From NCBI RefSeq assembly GCF_014651015.1, contig NZ_BMWB01000024.1, positions 61,211 to 125,210 of the forward strand: 64,000 nt of DNA, in the 5' to 3' direction. The translations under genes were made by a program, and so were the position numbers. Below are positions 23,330-31,528 of this stretch, one piece after another (positions within the stretch are counted from its first letter, which is position 1; each line of letters begins with the position of its first letter). The notes under the pieces were generated by a model. The model was not told the DNA's origin and ran no database searches. It saw only the letters and a program-made list of their open reading frames with translations. This DNA comes from Streptomyces xantholiticus (GTDB lineage Bacteria; Actinomycetota; Actinomycetes; Streptomycetales; Streptomycetaceae).

Positions 23330-23911
23330 CTACGGGCGCCGCCATCCTGGGTCGCGGCCGGTCAGGGCCAGCAGGCGCTCGAAGTCGGATGCTCCTGCGC
23401 CGCCGTCCGGCAGCCGGAACTCCTCGCCGAAGGCGCCCATCCTCCGGCCCGTGGGGGCGAGCTCCCGGAAGGCGTCGAGCACCTCGGAGACGACGACCTG
23501 GTCGGGCGTGTACTGCTGTCCGGTGGCGCGGGCGAGGTCCCAGGCGTGCACGGTCAGATCGCCGAGGGCCATCCGGCCGATGACCCGGGCGGGGAGCCCC
23601 ATCGCGCCCGAGGTGCCCTCTTCGGCACCGGGCGCCGCCCACGCCCTGACGAGCGCGGCCGTCTCGTCCGCGAAGGCGGTGCGCCAGTCGCCGTGCCCGA
23701 CGTAGTCCGGTTCCGAGGAGAAGTCGGACTCCTGCTTCGCCGCCACTGCCTGGAAGTTGACCACCACCTGGAAGAGGTGATCGGCCAGTGCCTTCACGTC
23801 GTACGCAGTGCACGGAGTGGGGTGGCCGAGCTGCTCGTCGGTGATGCCCCGCACCACCGGGACGGAGCGCTCCGCCGCTGCTTCCAGCAGGCCGCTGATG
23901 CTTTTCGTCAT
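23330..23911 (-). CDS. TIGR03086-type metal-binding protein (DinB/mycothiol maleylpyruvate isomerase-like)
   Basis: This 193-aa protein fits the DinB-like fold family: the helix starting LLEAAAERSVPVVRGITDEQLGHPTPCTAYDVKALADHLF holds the conserved C-x4-D/H motif region, and LGDLTVHAWDLARATGQ is the typical metal-binding His helix. Members bind zinc and often use mycothiol as cosubstrate, but a reaction cannot be assigned. ATG at 23911 (MTKSISGLLE) was preferred over a longer frame lacking conserved sequence. It is divergent from the AraC-type regulator at 23986, which may control it. Confidence 0.85.
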   Translation of the reverse strand: MTKSISGLLEAAAERSVPVVRGITDEQLGHPTPCTAYDVKALADHLFQVVVNFQAVAAKQESDFSSEPDYVGHGDWRTAFADETAALVRAWAAPGAEEGTSGAMGLPARVIGRMALGDLTVHAWDLARATGQQYTPDQVVVSEVLDAFRELAPTGRRMGAFGEEFRLPDGGAGASDFERLLALTGRDPGWRRP

Positions 23912-23985
23912 GGGACCACCGTAGGCACGGCCACCGGGGCCGCGTATTGAAGAAACGCGCCACCGCCCCGTCCTAGGATCGGCAC

Positions 23986-24825
23986 ATGACCGGCCCGCGG
24001 CGCGACACCAGGGGCATCGTGGATGCCCGTGAGCTCTTCGCCCGCGTCCGCTTCCGTCGCCGCGCACCAGCGCCCGCCCTGCGCCCGTATCTCGAGCACT
24101 ACTGGCTGATCGACTGGGACCTGGCCGCGCCGTACGCCTCCCATGTGGTGCCGCACCCGTCGGTGAACGTGGTCTTCCAGCAGTACGGTGACGAGCCTGC
24201 CTGGGCCGAGGTCGCGGGCATCGGCCTCGAGCTGTTCACACAGAAGCTGGCCGGACGGGGGCGGGTGTGCGGAATCAAGTTCCGGCCAGGCGGCTTCCGG
24301 CCGTTCGCCCCGCGGCGGCCGGTGTCCGACTGGACGGGTGAGCGGCTGCCGATCGGGGACGTACTGCTGCCGGACGCGGACGACGCGGCACGGCGCACCG
24401 CTGTTCGCGCGGTCGTCTGCCCGGACGAGGAGGACGCCCGGGTCGCCGCCCTGGACGCCTTTCTGCTGGCTCTCGATCCCCGGCCGGACCCGCAGGCGGT
24501 GCGCGCCATGGAGCTAGTGGACCGGATCCGTGACGACCGCTCCGTGCGGCGTGTCTCCGAACTCGCGGATGCGGAGGGCCTGTCGACCCGTTCCCTGCAG
24601 CGTCTGTTCGCGGCGTACGTCGGCGTGGGTCCCAAGTGGGTCATCCTGCGCTACCGCATCCACGAGGCGCTGGAGCGCGCGGAGGATGCCGGCGGACCGG
24701 CCGAGGACGTCGACTGGGCGGGGCTGGCCGGCGAGCTGGGGTACAGCGACCAGGCGCATCTCGTAAGGGACTTCACCGCCACGGTGGGCGTTCCCCCGTC
24801 GGCGTACGCCCGGGCCGAGCGGTAG
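23986..24825 (+). CDS. AraC-family regulator with DUF6597-type N-terminus
   Basis: The 279-aa protein has an N-terminal cupin-like sensory part (LRPYLEHYWLIDWDL, VVPHPSVNVVFQQYG, GIKFRPGGFRPF) typical of the DUF6597 group, and a C-terminal AraC double helix-turn-helix (VRRVSELADAEGLSTRSLQRLF and YSDQAHLVRDFTATVGVPPSAY). It is a DNA-binding activator or repressor; the ligand is unknown. It is divergent from the DinB-like gene with 75 bp between starts. Confidence 0.92.
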   Translation: MTGPRRDTRGIVDARELFARVRFRRRAPAPALRPYLEHYWLIDWDLAAPYASHVVPHPSVNVVFQQYGDEPAWAEVAGIGLELFTQKLAGRGRVCGIKFRPGGFRPFAPRRPVSDWTGERLPIGDVLLPDADDAARRTAVRAVVCPDEEDARVAALDAFLLALDPRPDPQAVRAMELVDRIRDDRSVRRVSELADAEGLSTRSLQRLFAAYVGVGPKWVILRYRIHEALERAEDAGGPAEDVDWAGLAGELGYSDQAHLVRDFTATVGVPPSAYARAER

Positions 24826-24868
24826 GCAGCGCCGGGCCGCTGCCGGATCCGCGCCCTACAGTTCGGAC

Positions 24869-25411
24869 ATGGACGGCAATGCGACTCCGGTACGAATCGA
24901 ACCCTGGTCGGAGGACGACCTCGGCCTGCTCCGCGCGGCGAACGCACCGGCGCTGATGGACCATCTCGGCGGCCCGGAGACGGAGGAGCAGCTCCTCACC
25001 CGCCATCGGCGGTACGTCGATCTGAGCGCCGACCGGACCGGCCGGGGCCGGATGTTCCGCATCGTCGTGGACAGCGGCGACGGGACGGGCGGCGAGGCCG
25101 CCGGAACCGTCGGCTTCTGGGAGCAGACCTGGGAGGACGAGCAGGTCTACGAGACGGGTTGGAGCGTGCTGCCCGGTTTCCAGGGCCGCGGGGTCGCGAC
25201 GGCCGGGACGCTGGCGGTGGTCGAGGCGGCGAGGGCCGAGGGCAAACACCGCTTCCTGCACGCCTTCCCCTCCGTCTCCAACGGGCCGTCGAACGCGGTG
25301 TGCCGGAAGGCGGGATTCGTCCTCGTCGGCGAGTGCGACTTCGAGTACCCGCCGGGCAATCTGCTGCGCTCCAACGACTGGTGCCTGGACCTGGGGCCGA
25401 TGCAGGGCTGA
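24869..25411 (+). CDS. GNAT-family N-acetyltransferase
   Basis: This 180-aa protein has the GNAT motif A region, WSVLPGFQGRGVATAGTLAVVEAAR (Q-x-x-G-x-A loop at about residues 107-113), preceded by a strand GTVGFWEQTW and followed by ...NAVCRKAGFVLVGECDFEYPPG, matching the RimJ/RimL-like branch. It probably acetylates an N-terminal or small-molecule amine. It lies 43 bp after the AraC gene on the same strand. Confidence 0.9.
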   Translation: MDGNATPVRIEPWSEDDLGLLRAANAPALMDHLGGPETEEQLLTRHRRYVDLSADRTGRGRMFRIVVDSGDGTGGEAAGTVGFWEQTWEDEQVYETGWSVLPGFQGRGVATAGTLAVVEAARAEGKHRFLHAFPSVSNGPSNAVCRKAGFVLVGECDFEYPPGNLLRSNDWCLDLGPMQG

Positions 25412-25475
25412 AGGGAGCACCAACCGGGGGCGAGTGGGAGCCGGGGAACCGACGATGCTTCCTCGTCGAATTAAT

Positions 25476-25510
25476 CTGCGTGACGCAGCTTCTGTGTGGC
25501 ACAGTCTAAT
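25476..25510 (+). promoter_or_regulatory. Candidate promoter and 5-3-5 palindrome before the NmrA-like gene
   Basis: CTGCG-TGA-CGCAG (25476-25488) is a small perfect inverted repeat. A TGACGC -35-like box (25481-25486), an 18-base spacer and TCTAAT (25505-25510) make a plausible promoter about 40 bases upstream of the start codon at 25552. Low certainty. Confidence 0.35.
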
Positions 25511-25551
25511 GCAGCAAGTGACCCTTTCCGCTTCTGTAAGGACCTTTGTTC

Positions 25552-26409
25552 ATGACCACCCTCGTCACCGGAAGCCGCGGCAAAGTCGGCTCCGCCCTCC
25601 TCACGCTCCTCCATCAGCAGGGCCTTCCCGTACGCGCCGCGTCCGCGAGCCCCGGCGATCTCTCGGCGCCCGCGGGCGTCGGGACCGTGCGGTGCGCGCT
25701 GGACGACCCCTCGACCTTTGGGGCAGCCCTCGACTCCGTCACATCCGTTTTCCTCTACGCCGAACCGGCGCACATCGACACCTTCGTCGCCGAGGCGCAC
25801 GCGGCCGGTGTCGAGCACATCGTGCTGCTGTCGACCAGTTCGGTCATGGCCCCGGACGCAGCTGACAATCCGATCGCCGCGTCCCATCTCGCGGTCGAGC
25901 AGTGCCTGGCCGCCGGTCCCCTCGAGGCGACGCTGCTCCGCCCCGGAGCCTTCGCGGGCAACGCCCTCCAGTGGGCGGGAGCGCTGCGCTCGACCGGCGT
26001 GGTCGAGCTCCCGTACCCGGACAGCCACGGGGATCCGATCCACGAGTACGACATCGCGCGGGTCGCGTCGGCAGTGCTCACCCGGCCGGGGCTGCGCGGT
26101 GGTACGCACCATCTGACCGGTCCGCAATCGCTCACCTTCGCCGAGCAGATCGCGACCGTGGCGCGGGCCGCGGGCCGCAGGACGCCCGTCGACATCCGCA
26201 GAGTGACGCGTGAGGAGTGGCAGAAGTCCGTGTCCGACTACCTGCCGGGGGAGTTCGCACAGGCGCTGCTGGACTACTGGGCCTCGACGGAGGGTTCGCC
26301 CGCCGTCCTGACCCGGACCGTCGAGGAACTGATCGGCCGCCCTGCCCGCACCTTCGCCGAGTGGGCGGAGGAACACGCCGACGCCTTCCGGGCCGAGATG
26401 GCGGCCTAG
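25552..26409 (+). CDS. NmrA-like atypical short-chain dehydrogenase (NAD(P)-binding)
   Basis: The 285-aa protein starts with the Rossmann dinucleotide motif TLVTGSRGKVGSALLTLL (G-x2-G-x2-G type), continues with VTSVFLYAEPAHIDTFVAEA and HIVLLSTSSVMAP, and ends with the ERTVEELIGRPARTFAEWAEEHADAF helix found in NmrA/TMR-like proteins. It is probably an NAD(P)-dependent redox sensor or reductase. The ATG at 25552 has AAGGA about ten bases upstream; a start two codons earlier is possible. Single-gene unit. Confidence 0.88.
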   Translation: MTTLVTGSRGKVGSALLTLLHQQGLPVRAASASPGDLSAPAGVGTVRCALDDPSTFGAALDSVTSVFLYAEPAHIDTFVAEAHAAGVEHIVLLSTSSVMAPDAADNPIAASHLAVEQCLAAGPLEATLLRPGAFAGNALQWAGALRSTGVVELPYPDSHGDPIHEYDIARVASAVLTRPGLRGGTHHLTGPQSLTFAEQIATVARAAGRRTPVDIRRVTREEWQKSVSDYLPGEFAQALLDYWASTEGSPAVLTRTVEELIGRPARTFAEWAEEHADAFRAEMAA

Positions 26410-26452
26410 AAAGAGCTGGCCGGTCCGGCGCGGCCGGTGACATGCTGGCGCT

Positions 26453-27178
26453 GTGAACAGACCGGAGATCACCATCGAGGTCGCCCCCGAGCTGCGGCTT
26501 TTCGTCCCGTCGGACTACCGCGCCGGGCACCGGCCCCTGGCCACCGACGGCTCCTCGACCCTCGGCCACGTCGTGGAGTCGCTGGGCGTGCCGCTGACGG
26601 AGGCGGGACGGCTTCTCGTCGACGGCCGTCAGGTGCCGGTCTCGCACGTCCCGGGCCATGGGGAGCACGTCGAGGTGCTCGGTGTGGCCCGCCCCCAGCA
26701 GGTCCCCGGCGCCCCGCTCCGCTTCCTGCTCGACGTCCACCTCGGCACGCTCGCCCGGCGGCTCCGCCTGCTCGGCGTCGACGCGGCGTACGAGAACGAG
26801 GACATCGGCGACCCCGCCCTCGCCGCCCTCTCCGCGAAGGAGCAGAGGGTGCTGCTCTCCCGGGATCGCGGGCTGCTGCGGCGCCGCGAGATCTGGGCAG
26901 GCGCGTACGTCTACAGCGACCGCCCCGACGACCAACTGCGCGACGTGCTGGAGCGTTTCGCCCCTGCGCTCGCCCCCTGGACCCGTTGTACCGCCTGCAA
27001 CGGCCCGCTGAAGGAGGCCGACAAGGACGCAGTCCAGGAGCAACTGCAACAGGGCACGCAGCGCAGCTACGACGTCTTCGCCCAGTGCACCGCGTGCGGC
27101 CGCGTCTACTGGCGCGGCGCACACCACGCCCGCCTCGAGGCCATCGTCGCCGACGCCCTGCGCAGCGGCAGGGCGTGA
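26453..27178 (+). CDS. Mut7-C RNase-domain protein with ubiquitin-like N-terminus
   Basis: This 241-aa protein has two visible parts. Residues 1-85 read like a ThiS/MoaD ubiquitin-like beta-grasp domain (ITIEVAPELRLFVPSDYR, DGRQVPVSHVPGHGEHVEVLG). Residues about 90-240 match Mut7-C: RFLLDVHLGTLARRLRLLGVDAAY, LLSRDRGLLRRREI with acidic residues as in PIN-like nucleases, and a zinc ribbon CTAC-x(n)-CTAC (CTACNGPL and CTACGRVYW). Mut7-C is a predicted RNase; the N-terminal fusion is common in this family. The GTG start has no strong ribosome-binding site. A hairpin follows immediately. Confidence 0.9.
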   Translation: MNRPEITIEVAPELRLFVPSDYRAGHRPLATDGSSTLGHVVESLGVPLTEAGRLLVDGRQVPVSHVPGHGEHVEVLGVARPQQVPGAPLRFLLDVHLGTLARRLRLLGVDAAYENEDIGDPALAALSAKEQRVLLSRDRGLLRRREIWAGAYVYSDRPDDQLRDVLERFAPALAPWTRCTACNGPLKEADKDAVQEQLQQGTQRSYDVFAQCTACGRVYWRGAHHARLEAIVADALRSGRA

Positions 27179-27180
27179 GA

Positions 27181-27200
27181 CTGCGGGACCGCGCCCGCAG
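27181..27200 (+). terminator. Hairpin after the Mut7-C gene
   Basis: CTGCGGG/CCCGCAG, a perfect 7-bp stem with a 6-base loop, starts two bases after the stop codon. Confidence 0.55.
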
Positions 27201-27222
27201 GGCAGGTGCCGAGAGACCCGCC

Positions 27223-27321
27223 GGCTGAAGGTCCGGTGCCGGACAGCTGGAGGTCCAGTGCCCGGGGACCGGACGGCTGGAGGTCCGGAGCCGAGGGCAC
27301 GCCAGTCGGAGGTCCGGTGCT
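27223..27321. repeat. Four degenerate copies of an 18-bp repeat
   Basis: The motif GGCTGGAGGTCCGGTGCC recurs at 27223, 27245, 27275 and 27304 with two to four changes each and spacings of 22, 30 and 29 bp. It fills the gap between the convergent Mut7-C and MarR genes and reaches the MarR stop codon. Origin by slipped duplication is inferred; no function is known. Confidence 0.7.
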
Positions 27322-27830
27322 CAGAGGTCCACTCCGCCGCCGCGCAGGCGCTCCACCTGGGCCGCCGACAGTTCTACCGTGCGGTGCATATGGCCGATGA
27401 GCAGGGCGATGTCCTTGTCGTCGTACTCGTCGAACATGGCCGTCCAGGGGCCGTTCAACCGCTGCCACAGTGCACCGAACTCCGCCATGCGCTCGGGCAC
27501 CAGCCGCACCAGCACCCGTCGACGGTCATGGGTGTCGCGCTCGCGGGTGACATGGCCGGAGCGCTCCAGGCGGTCGACGAGGCGAGTGGCAGAGCCCGTG
27601 GTCAGGCCCGTCAGCTCGGCGATGCGGCCCGTGGTGACGGGCCCCGGCTCCAGGCTGAGGAGGTTCAGGCACTGCAGGTCGGTGGGGTGCAGTCGCAGGT
27701 GGTCGGCGACCGCCTGGTTGAACAGGGCGTAGGAAGCCATGTAACGGCGTGACGCGGTGCGCAGCTCACCCATCAGAGCGGCCCGCCCGGCACTCTCCGC
27801 CTTGTGTCGTGGCGCGTCCTTCTGCGTCAT
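27321..27830 (-). CDS. MarR-family transcriptional regulator
   Basis: The 169-aa protein has the MarR winged helix layout: dimer helix (LFNQAVADHLRLHPTDLQCLNLL), recognition helix region (TTGRIAELTGLTTGSATRLVDRLE), wing (GHVTRERDTHDRRRVLVRLV) and C-terminal dimer helix. DHDRR-like DTHDRR is the usual wing motif. It probably responds to small aromatic or oxidative ligands. It follows the TetR gene at 27927 on the same strand, suggesting a regulator pair near the monooxygenase. The start ATG at 27830 gives a plausible basic N-terminus. Confidence 0.92.
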   Translation of the reverse strand: MTQKDAPRHKAESAGRAALMGELRTASRRYMASYALFNQAVADHLRLHPTDLQCLNLLSLEPGPVTTGRIAELTGLTTGSATRLVDRLERSGHVTRERDTHDRRRVLVRLVPERMAEFGALWQRLNGPWTAMFDEYDDKDIALLIGHMHRTVELSAAQVERLRGGGVDL

Positions 27831-27894
27831 GCAGAGAGTGTAGGACGCAGGATCCGGGCCTCGGGGCCGCCCGTCGTCGGTTCCAGGGCCCCTC

Positions 27895-27938
27895 CCGTCG
27901 GCCGTCAGGGCCGCTTCCGTCGGCCGTCAGGGCCGCTC
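27895..27938. repeat. Tandem 22-bp duplication at the tetR 3' end
   Basis: Two adjacent copies of CCGTCGGCCGTCAGGGCCGC plus two bases (27895-27916, 27917-27938) differ at one base. The second copy contains the TetR stop codon. Confidence 0.8.
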
Positions 27939-28502
27939 CTCCGTCAGATAGCGCTGCACCGTCGGGGCGAGCCAGCCGACTATCTCCTCGCGCGTCATCT
28001 CCACTGCGGGCGGCAGGCGCAGCACATACCGGGCCAGCGCCATGCCGAGTATCTGTGAGGCGATGAGCGCGGCCCGCCGCGGCGCCTCCGCGGGGTCGGG
28101 GCACAGGGCAACCGCAACAGGGCCCAGTTGGTCGCGGAAGATCGAGCGGGCACGCTCCGCGGCCGCATCGTGGGTGACGGCCGCGCGCAGCAGCGCCATC
28201 AGCACGTCGTCCTGCTCCCAACGGTCCAGGAAATGGGAGACGAGGACGGCACCGGCGTGGCGGGAGGGGAGCGCGCCCAGCTCCGGCAGGCGCAGGTCGA
28301 ACTCGGAGGCGGCGGCGAAGAGCCCCTCCTTGTTCCCGTAGTAGCGCATGACCATCGAGGGGTCGATACCGGCGTCGCGGGCGATCGCGCGGATGGTGGC
28401 GCGCTCGTACCCGTCGGCCGCGAAGCGCTCGCGGGCGGCTTCAAGGATCGCGGCCCTGGTGGCATCGGAGCGGCGGGGGCCCGTCGGCACTTCGGTCGTC
28501 AT
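27927..28502 (-). CDS. TetR-family repressor of the divergent monooxygenase
   Basis: This 191-aa protein has the TetR DNA-binding domain at residues 13-60 (ATRAAILEAARERFAADGYERATIRAIARDAGIDPSMVMRYYGNKEGLF). Its C-terminus (DUF-like TetR C domain with ALIASQILGMALARYVLRLPPA) is typical of the Streptomyces type-II-polyketide/antibiotic-related regulators. It is divergent from a flavin monooxygenase across a 128-bp gap holding four CAAC...GTTG operator-like repeats over the monooxygenase promoter and beside its own start. Repression of both genes is the simplest reading. Confidence 0.93.
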   Translation of the reverse strand: MTTEVPTGPRRSDATRAAILEAARERFAADGYERATIRAIARDAGIDPSMVMRYYGNKEGLFAAASEFDLRLPELGALPSRHAGAVLVSHFLDRWEQDDVLMALLRAAVTHDAAAERARSIFRDQLGPVAVALCPDPAEAPRRAALIASQILGMALARYVLRLPPAVEMTREEIVGWLAPTVQRYLTEERP

Positions 28503-28504
28503 AC

Positions 28505-28586
28505 CAACAACTGTAGGCCAACAACTGTTGACACGCCAGAGAGCCTGGGCCTACATTTGCCAACAAGCGTTGACCAACGTCCGTTG
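28505..28586. promoter_or_regulatory. Monooxygenase promoter with clustered TetR operator repeats
   Basis: A strong promoter TTGACA (28528-28533), an 18-base spacer and TACATT (28552-28557) drive the monooxygenase. Operator-like repeats CAACA-N2-TGTTG (28519-28530) overlap the -35, CAAC-N4-GTTG (28561-28572) covers the expected start site, a third copy is at 28575-28586, and a partial copy at 28505-28516 borders the tetR start. The copies in each pair are 14 bp apart, an unusual side-by-side layout. Confidence 0.75.
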
Positions 28587-28630
28587 ACCAACGGCGCAGC
28601 CTTTCGAGCGCCCGGATCCAGGAGGCAGCC

Positions 28631-30127
28631 ATGACCGGCACGCCGAGCACCGGAAGCACGGACCCCCGCCACCGCGGCACCACCGCCGCGCCTGCTCACC
28701 GGCCGACCATCCAGCCGGGCTTCGACACCGACGTCATCGTCGTCGGCGCCGGTCCCACCGGGCTGCTTCTCGCGGGCGACCTCGCGTCCGCGGGCGTCGG
28801 CGTCACGGTCCTGGAGCGCCGCCCCCACGAGACGAGCAACATCACCCGCGCCTTCGGAGTGCATGCCCGCACCCTGGAGCTGCTCGACGCCCGGGGCCTG
28901 GCCGACGAGTTGGTGAAGAAGGGCACGGAGATCACCGGCCTGCGGCTGTTCCGCCGCCTGTCCCTCGACCTGTCCCGGCTGCCCTCCCGCTTCCCGTTCC
29001 TCCTCATCACCCCGCAGTACGAGGTGGAGAAGCTGCTGGAGCGCCGCGCCGTGACCGCCGGTGCCACCTTCCGTCACGGAACGGAGCTCACGGGCCTGGA
29101 CCAGTCCGGCGACTCGGTCACCGTCCGACTCCAGGACGCCTCCGGCACCCGCACCACCCTTCGCGCGCGTTACGCGGTGGGGACCGACGGCGTACGCAGC
29201 ACCGTGCGAAAGGCGATCGGCCTGCCGTTCCCGGGTGTCTCCGTGATCAAGTCCATCGTGCTCGCCGATGTGAAGCTCACCGACGAGCCCGCGGACCTCC
29301 TCACGGTCAACGGCGCGGGGGACGCCTTCGCGTTCGTCGCCCCCTTCGGCGACGGCTGGTACCGGGTCATGGGCTGGAACCGCAGCCGCCAGGTGGCCGA
29401 CAGCGAGCCCGTCGACCTCGACGAGGTGCGCGAGATCGCCCGCCGCGCCCTCGGCACCGACTTCGGCATGCACGACGCCCGCTGGATCTCCCGCTTCCAC
29501 AGCGACGAGCGCCAGGCCCCCTCGTACCGCAAGGGCCGCGTCTTCCTCGCCGGCGACGCCGCGCATGTCCACTCCCCGGCCGGCGGCCAGGGCATGAACA
29601 CCGGCCTGCAGGACGCGGCCAACCTCTCCTGGAAGCTCGCCTCGGCCGTCCAGGGCCGCACCGCCGATCCGGAAGCACTGCTCGACACCTACGAGTCCGA
29701 ACGCCATCCGGTCGGCGCGGCGGTCCTGCGCAGCAGCGGCGCCATCGTGCGCCTCGCCATGGCACACACCCCGCTCCAGCGGGCGGGCCGCTCACTCGCG
29801 GCCCGCCTCCTGAGCTCGGTCCACCCCGCCGCCGCCAAGGCGCTGGGCATGATCTCCGGCATCGGCATTTCGTACGGCCGGCCGCGCGGCTCCCACCGCC
29901 TCACCGGCCGGCGCGCACCCGACCTGCGACTCGCGGAGGGACGGCTGTACGAACTGCTGCGCGAGGGCCGGTTCGTGCTCGTGGGCCCCTCCGGCGGGGC
30001 ACCCGACGCCCCGGCCGCCCCCGGGCCCGTGCGAGAGGCCCACTGGACGACGGCCCGGCGCACCGCGCTGCTGATCCGCCCCGACGGTTACATCGCCTGG
30101 GCCTGCGACCACGGGACGCCGCGGTGA
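28631..30127 (+). CDS. FAD-dependent aromatic hydroxylase (polyketide-type monooxygenase)
   Basis: This 498-aa flavoprotein matches the PgaE/RdmE/MHPCO-like group A hydroxylases. It has the FAD-binding GxGxxG motif (VIVVGAGPTGLLLAGDLASAG, about residues 37-57), the DG motif (YAVGTDGVRSTVRKAIG) and the GD motif (RVFLAGDAAHVHSPAGGQGMN). A thioredoxin-like C-terminal extension typical of some homologues is only partly present (it ends at ATRRTALLIRPDGYIAWACD). It hydroxylates an aromatic substrate with NAD(P)H and O2. The ribosome-binding site CCAGGAGG is clear. The divergent TetR gene is the probable repressor, so it may be an aromatic detoxification or polyketide tailoring gene stranded outside a cluster. 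Confidence 0.9.
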   Translation: MTGTPSTGSTDPRHRGTTAAPAHRPTIQPGFDTDVIVVGAGPTGLLLAGDLASAGVGVTVLERRPHETSNITRAFGVHARTLELLDARGLADELVKKGTEITGLRLFRRLSLDLSRLPSRFPFLLITPQYEVEKLLERRAVTAGATFRHGTELTGLDQSGDSVTVRLQDASGTRTTLRARYAVGTDGVRSTVRKAIGLPFPGVSVIKSIVLADVKLTDEPADLLTVNGAGDAFAFVAPFGDGWYRVMGWNRSRQVADSEPVDLDEVREIARRALGTDFGMHDARWISRFHSDERQAPSYRKGRVFLAGDAAHVHSPAGGQGMNTGLQDAANLSWKLASAVQGRTADPEALLDTYESERHPVGAAVLRSSGAIVRLAMAHTPLQRAGRSLAARLLSSVHPAAAKALGMISGIGISYGRPRGSHRLTGRRAPDLRLAEGRLYELLREGRFVLVGPSGGAPDAPAAPGPVREAHWTTARRTALLIRPDGYIAWACDHGTPR

Positions 30128-30155
30128 CCGGCTCGCCCCGCCCCCGGTCAGGGCG

Positions 30156-30641
30156 TCAGAAGACGTACCGGTCGCCGGTGGCCGGCACCAGGACCTCGTG
30201 CTCGTCGTTGTGCCGGTCCCGGTCGCTCGCGCCGCCGTTCCAGGCCGTGCCGACCCGCACGACGACCTCCTGTGGAAGACCGGCCACCAGCAGCTCCAGG
30301 CCGACCTTGCGGCCCAGCCCGTCCGCTCTCAGCGGCCCCGTCGCGCAGAGCACGTCCCGCTCACCCGCGCGCAGACAGCCGCGCGGCAGCAGCGGCACAC
30401 CGGCCGGTGCCACTGACAGGGAGAGCCGTACGGTCACGTCCTCCAGATCGGACGGCCCGTGGTTCCTTGTCGTCAGCGAGATCCTGAGCCGCCCGTCGCC
30501 CAGCGAGACATGGCCGTGGTGCGCCACATCGGACTCCGGTGCGACGGCCCCGCCGTCGGCACCGGCGCTCGCCGCTCCCGACCCCGTCATCAAGAACACC
30601 GCTGCCGCCCCCGCCGACAACGCCCTGCGCATCACAGACAT
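30156..30641 (-). CDS. Secreted protein with DUF11/CARDB-like fold, function unknown
   Basis: The 161-aa protein has a clear signal peptide (MRRALSAGAAAVFLMTGSGAASA, about residues 4-26) and a mature part of roughly 130 residues with the pattern ISLTTRNHGPSDLEDVTVRLSLS, reminiscent of DUF11-type extracellular beta domains (N-x-GP). Two cysteines (GCLRAG and VLCATG) could form a disulfide. I can assign no function. Start at 30641, with an ATG three codons in as an alternative. It is convergent with the monooxygenase. Confidence 0.75.
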   Translation of the reverse strand: MSVMRRALSAGAAAVFLMTGSGAASAGADGGAVAPESDVAHHGHVSLGDGRLRISLTTRNHGPSDLEDVTVRLSLSVAPAGVPLLPRGCLRAGERDVLCATGPLRADGLGRKVGLELLVAGLPQEVVVRVGTAWNGGASDRDRHNDEHEVLVPATGDRYVF

Positions 30642-30763
30642 AGCCAGAAGATACCTATTCGCCCGGAATCAGGTGTGATTGTCAGTCAGTTCCGGCGCGT
30701 CCTGCCCGATCTATTCTGGCGTCACGTCGATCAACTTCGATCACACGCGCAAGGAGCTGAGGC

Positions 30764-31528
30764 ATGAGCACCGCTGGGCCCCCCGTCGCCGTCATCACCG
30801 GAGCAAGCAGCGGCATCGGCGCGGCCACCGGGCGTCAACTGGCCGCCGCCGGTTACCACGTCGTTCTCACCGCCCGCCGCAAGGACCGCATCGAAGCCCT
30901 GGCCGCCGAGCTCACCGACGCCGGCCACCACGCCATCGCCCACGCCCTCGACGTGACCGACCGCCCGGCCGTCGACTCCTTCGCCGCGGCCCTCGACCGC
31001 TGCGACGTCCTCGTGAACAACGCCGGCGGCGCCCTGGGCGCCGACCCGGTGGCCACCGGCGACCCCGCCGACTGGCGCCGCATGTACGAGGTCAACGTCA
31101 TCGGCACGCTCAACCTCACCCAGGCGCTGCTCCCCGCCCTCACGGCGGGCGGCGACGGGACCGTCGTGATCCTCTCCTCCACCGCCGGCCTCGGCACCTA
31201 CGAAGGCGGCGGCGGCTATGTCGCGGCCAAACACGGCGAACACGTCCTCGCCGAGACCCTTCGCCTGGAGATCGTCGGCACCCCGGTCCGCGTGATCGAG
31301 GTCGCTCCCGGCATGGTCAAGACCGACGAGTTCGCCACCACCCGCTTCCGCGGCGACACCGACAAGGCCGCCAAGGTCTACGCGGGCGTGGCCGAGCCGC
31401 TCACCGCGGACGACGTGGCCGACACCATCACCTGGGCAGTCACCCGGCCGCCCCACGTCAACATCGACCTGCTTGTCGTCCGCCCCCGGGCCCAGGCCTC
31501 CAACTCGAAGGTGCACAGGGAGCTGTGA
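30764..31528 (+). CDS. Short-chain dehydrogenase/reductase (clavulanic-acid-dehydrogenase-like)
   Basis: This 254-aa classical SDR has the Rossmann TGASSGIGAATGRQLA motif (about residues 12-27), NNAGG (NAG motif), the catalytic serine in VVILSSTAGLGTYEGGGGYVAAKHG with Tyr-x3-Lys as YVAAK, and the P-G motif VAPGMVKT. It reduces or oxidises a carbonyl/alcohol with NAD(P). Related proteins include NAD(P)-dependent oxidoreductases of the YdfG/serine-dehydrogenase group. The GNAT gene begins within its stop codon (TGATG), so the two are co-translated. Confidence 0.92.
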   Translation: MSTAGPPVAVITGASSGIGAATGRQLAAAGYHVVLTARRKDRIEALAAELTDAGHHAIAHALDVTDRPAVDSFAAALDRCDVLVNNAGGALGADPVATGDPADWRRMYEVNVIGTLNLTQALLPALTAGGDGTVVILSSTAGLGTYEGGGGYVAAKHGEHVLAETLRLEIVGTPVRVIEVAPGMVKTDEFATTRFRGDTDKAAKVYAGVAEPLTADDVADTITWAVTRPPHVNIDLLVVRPRAQASNSKVHREL

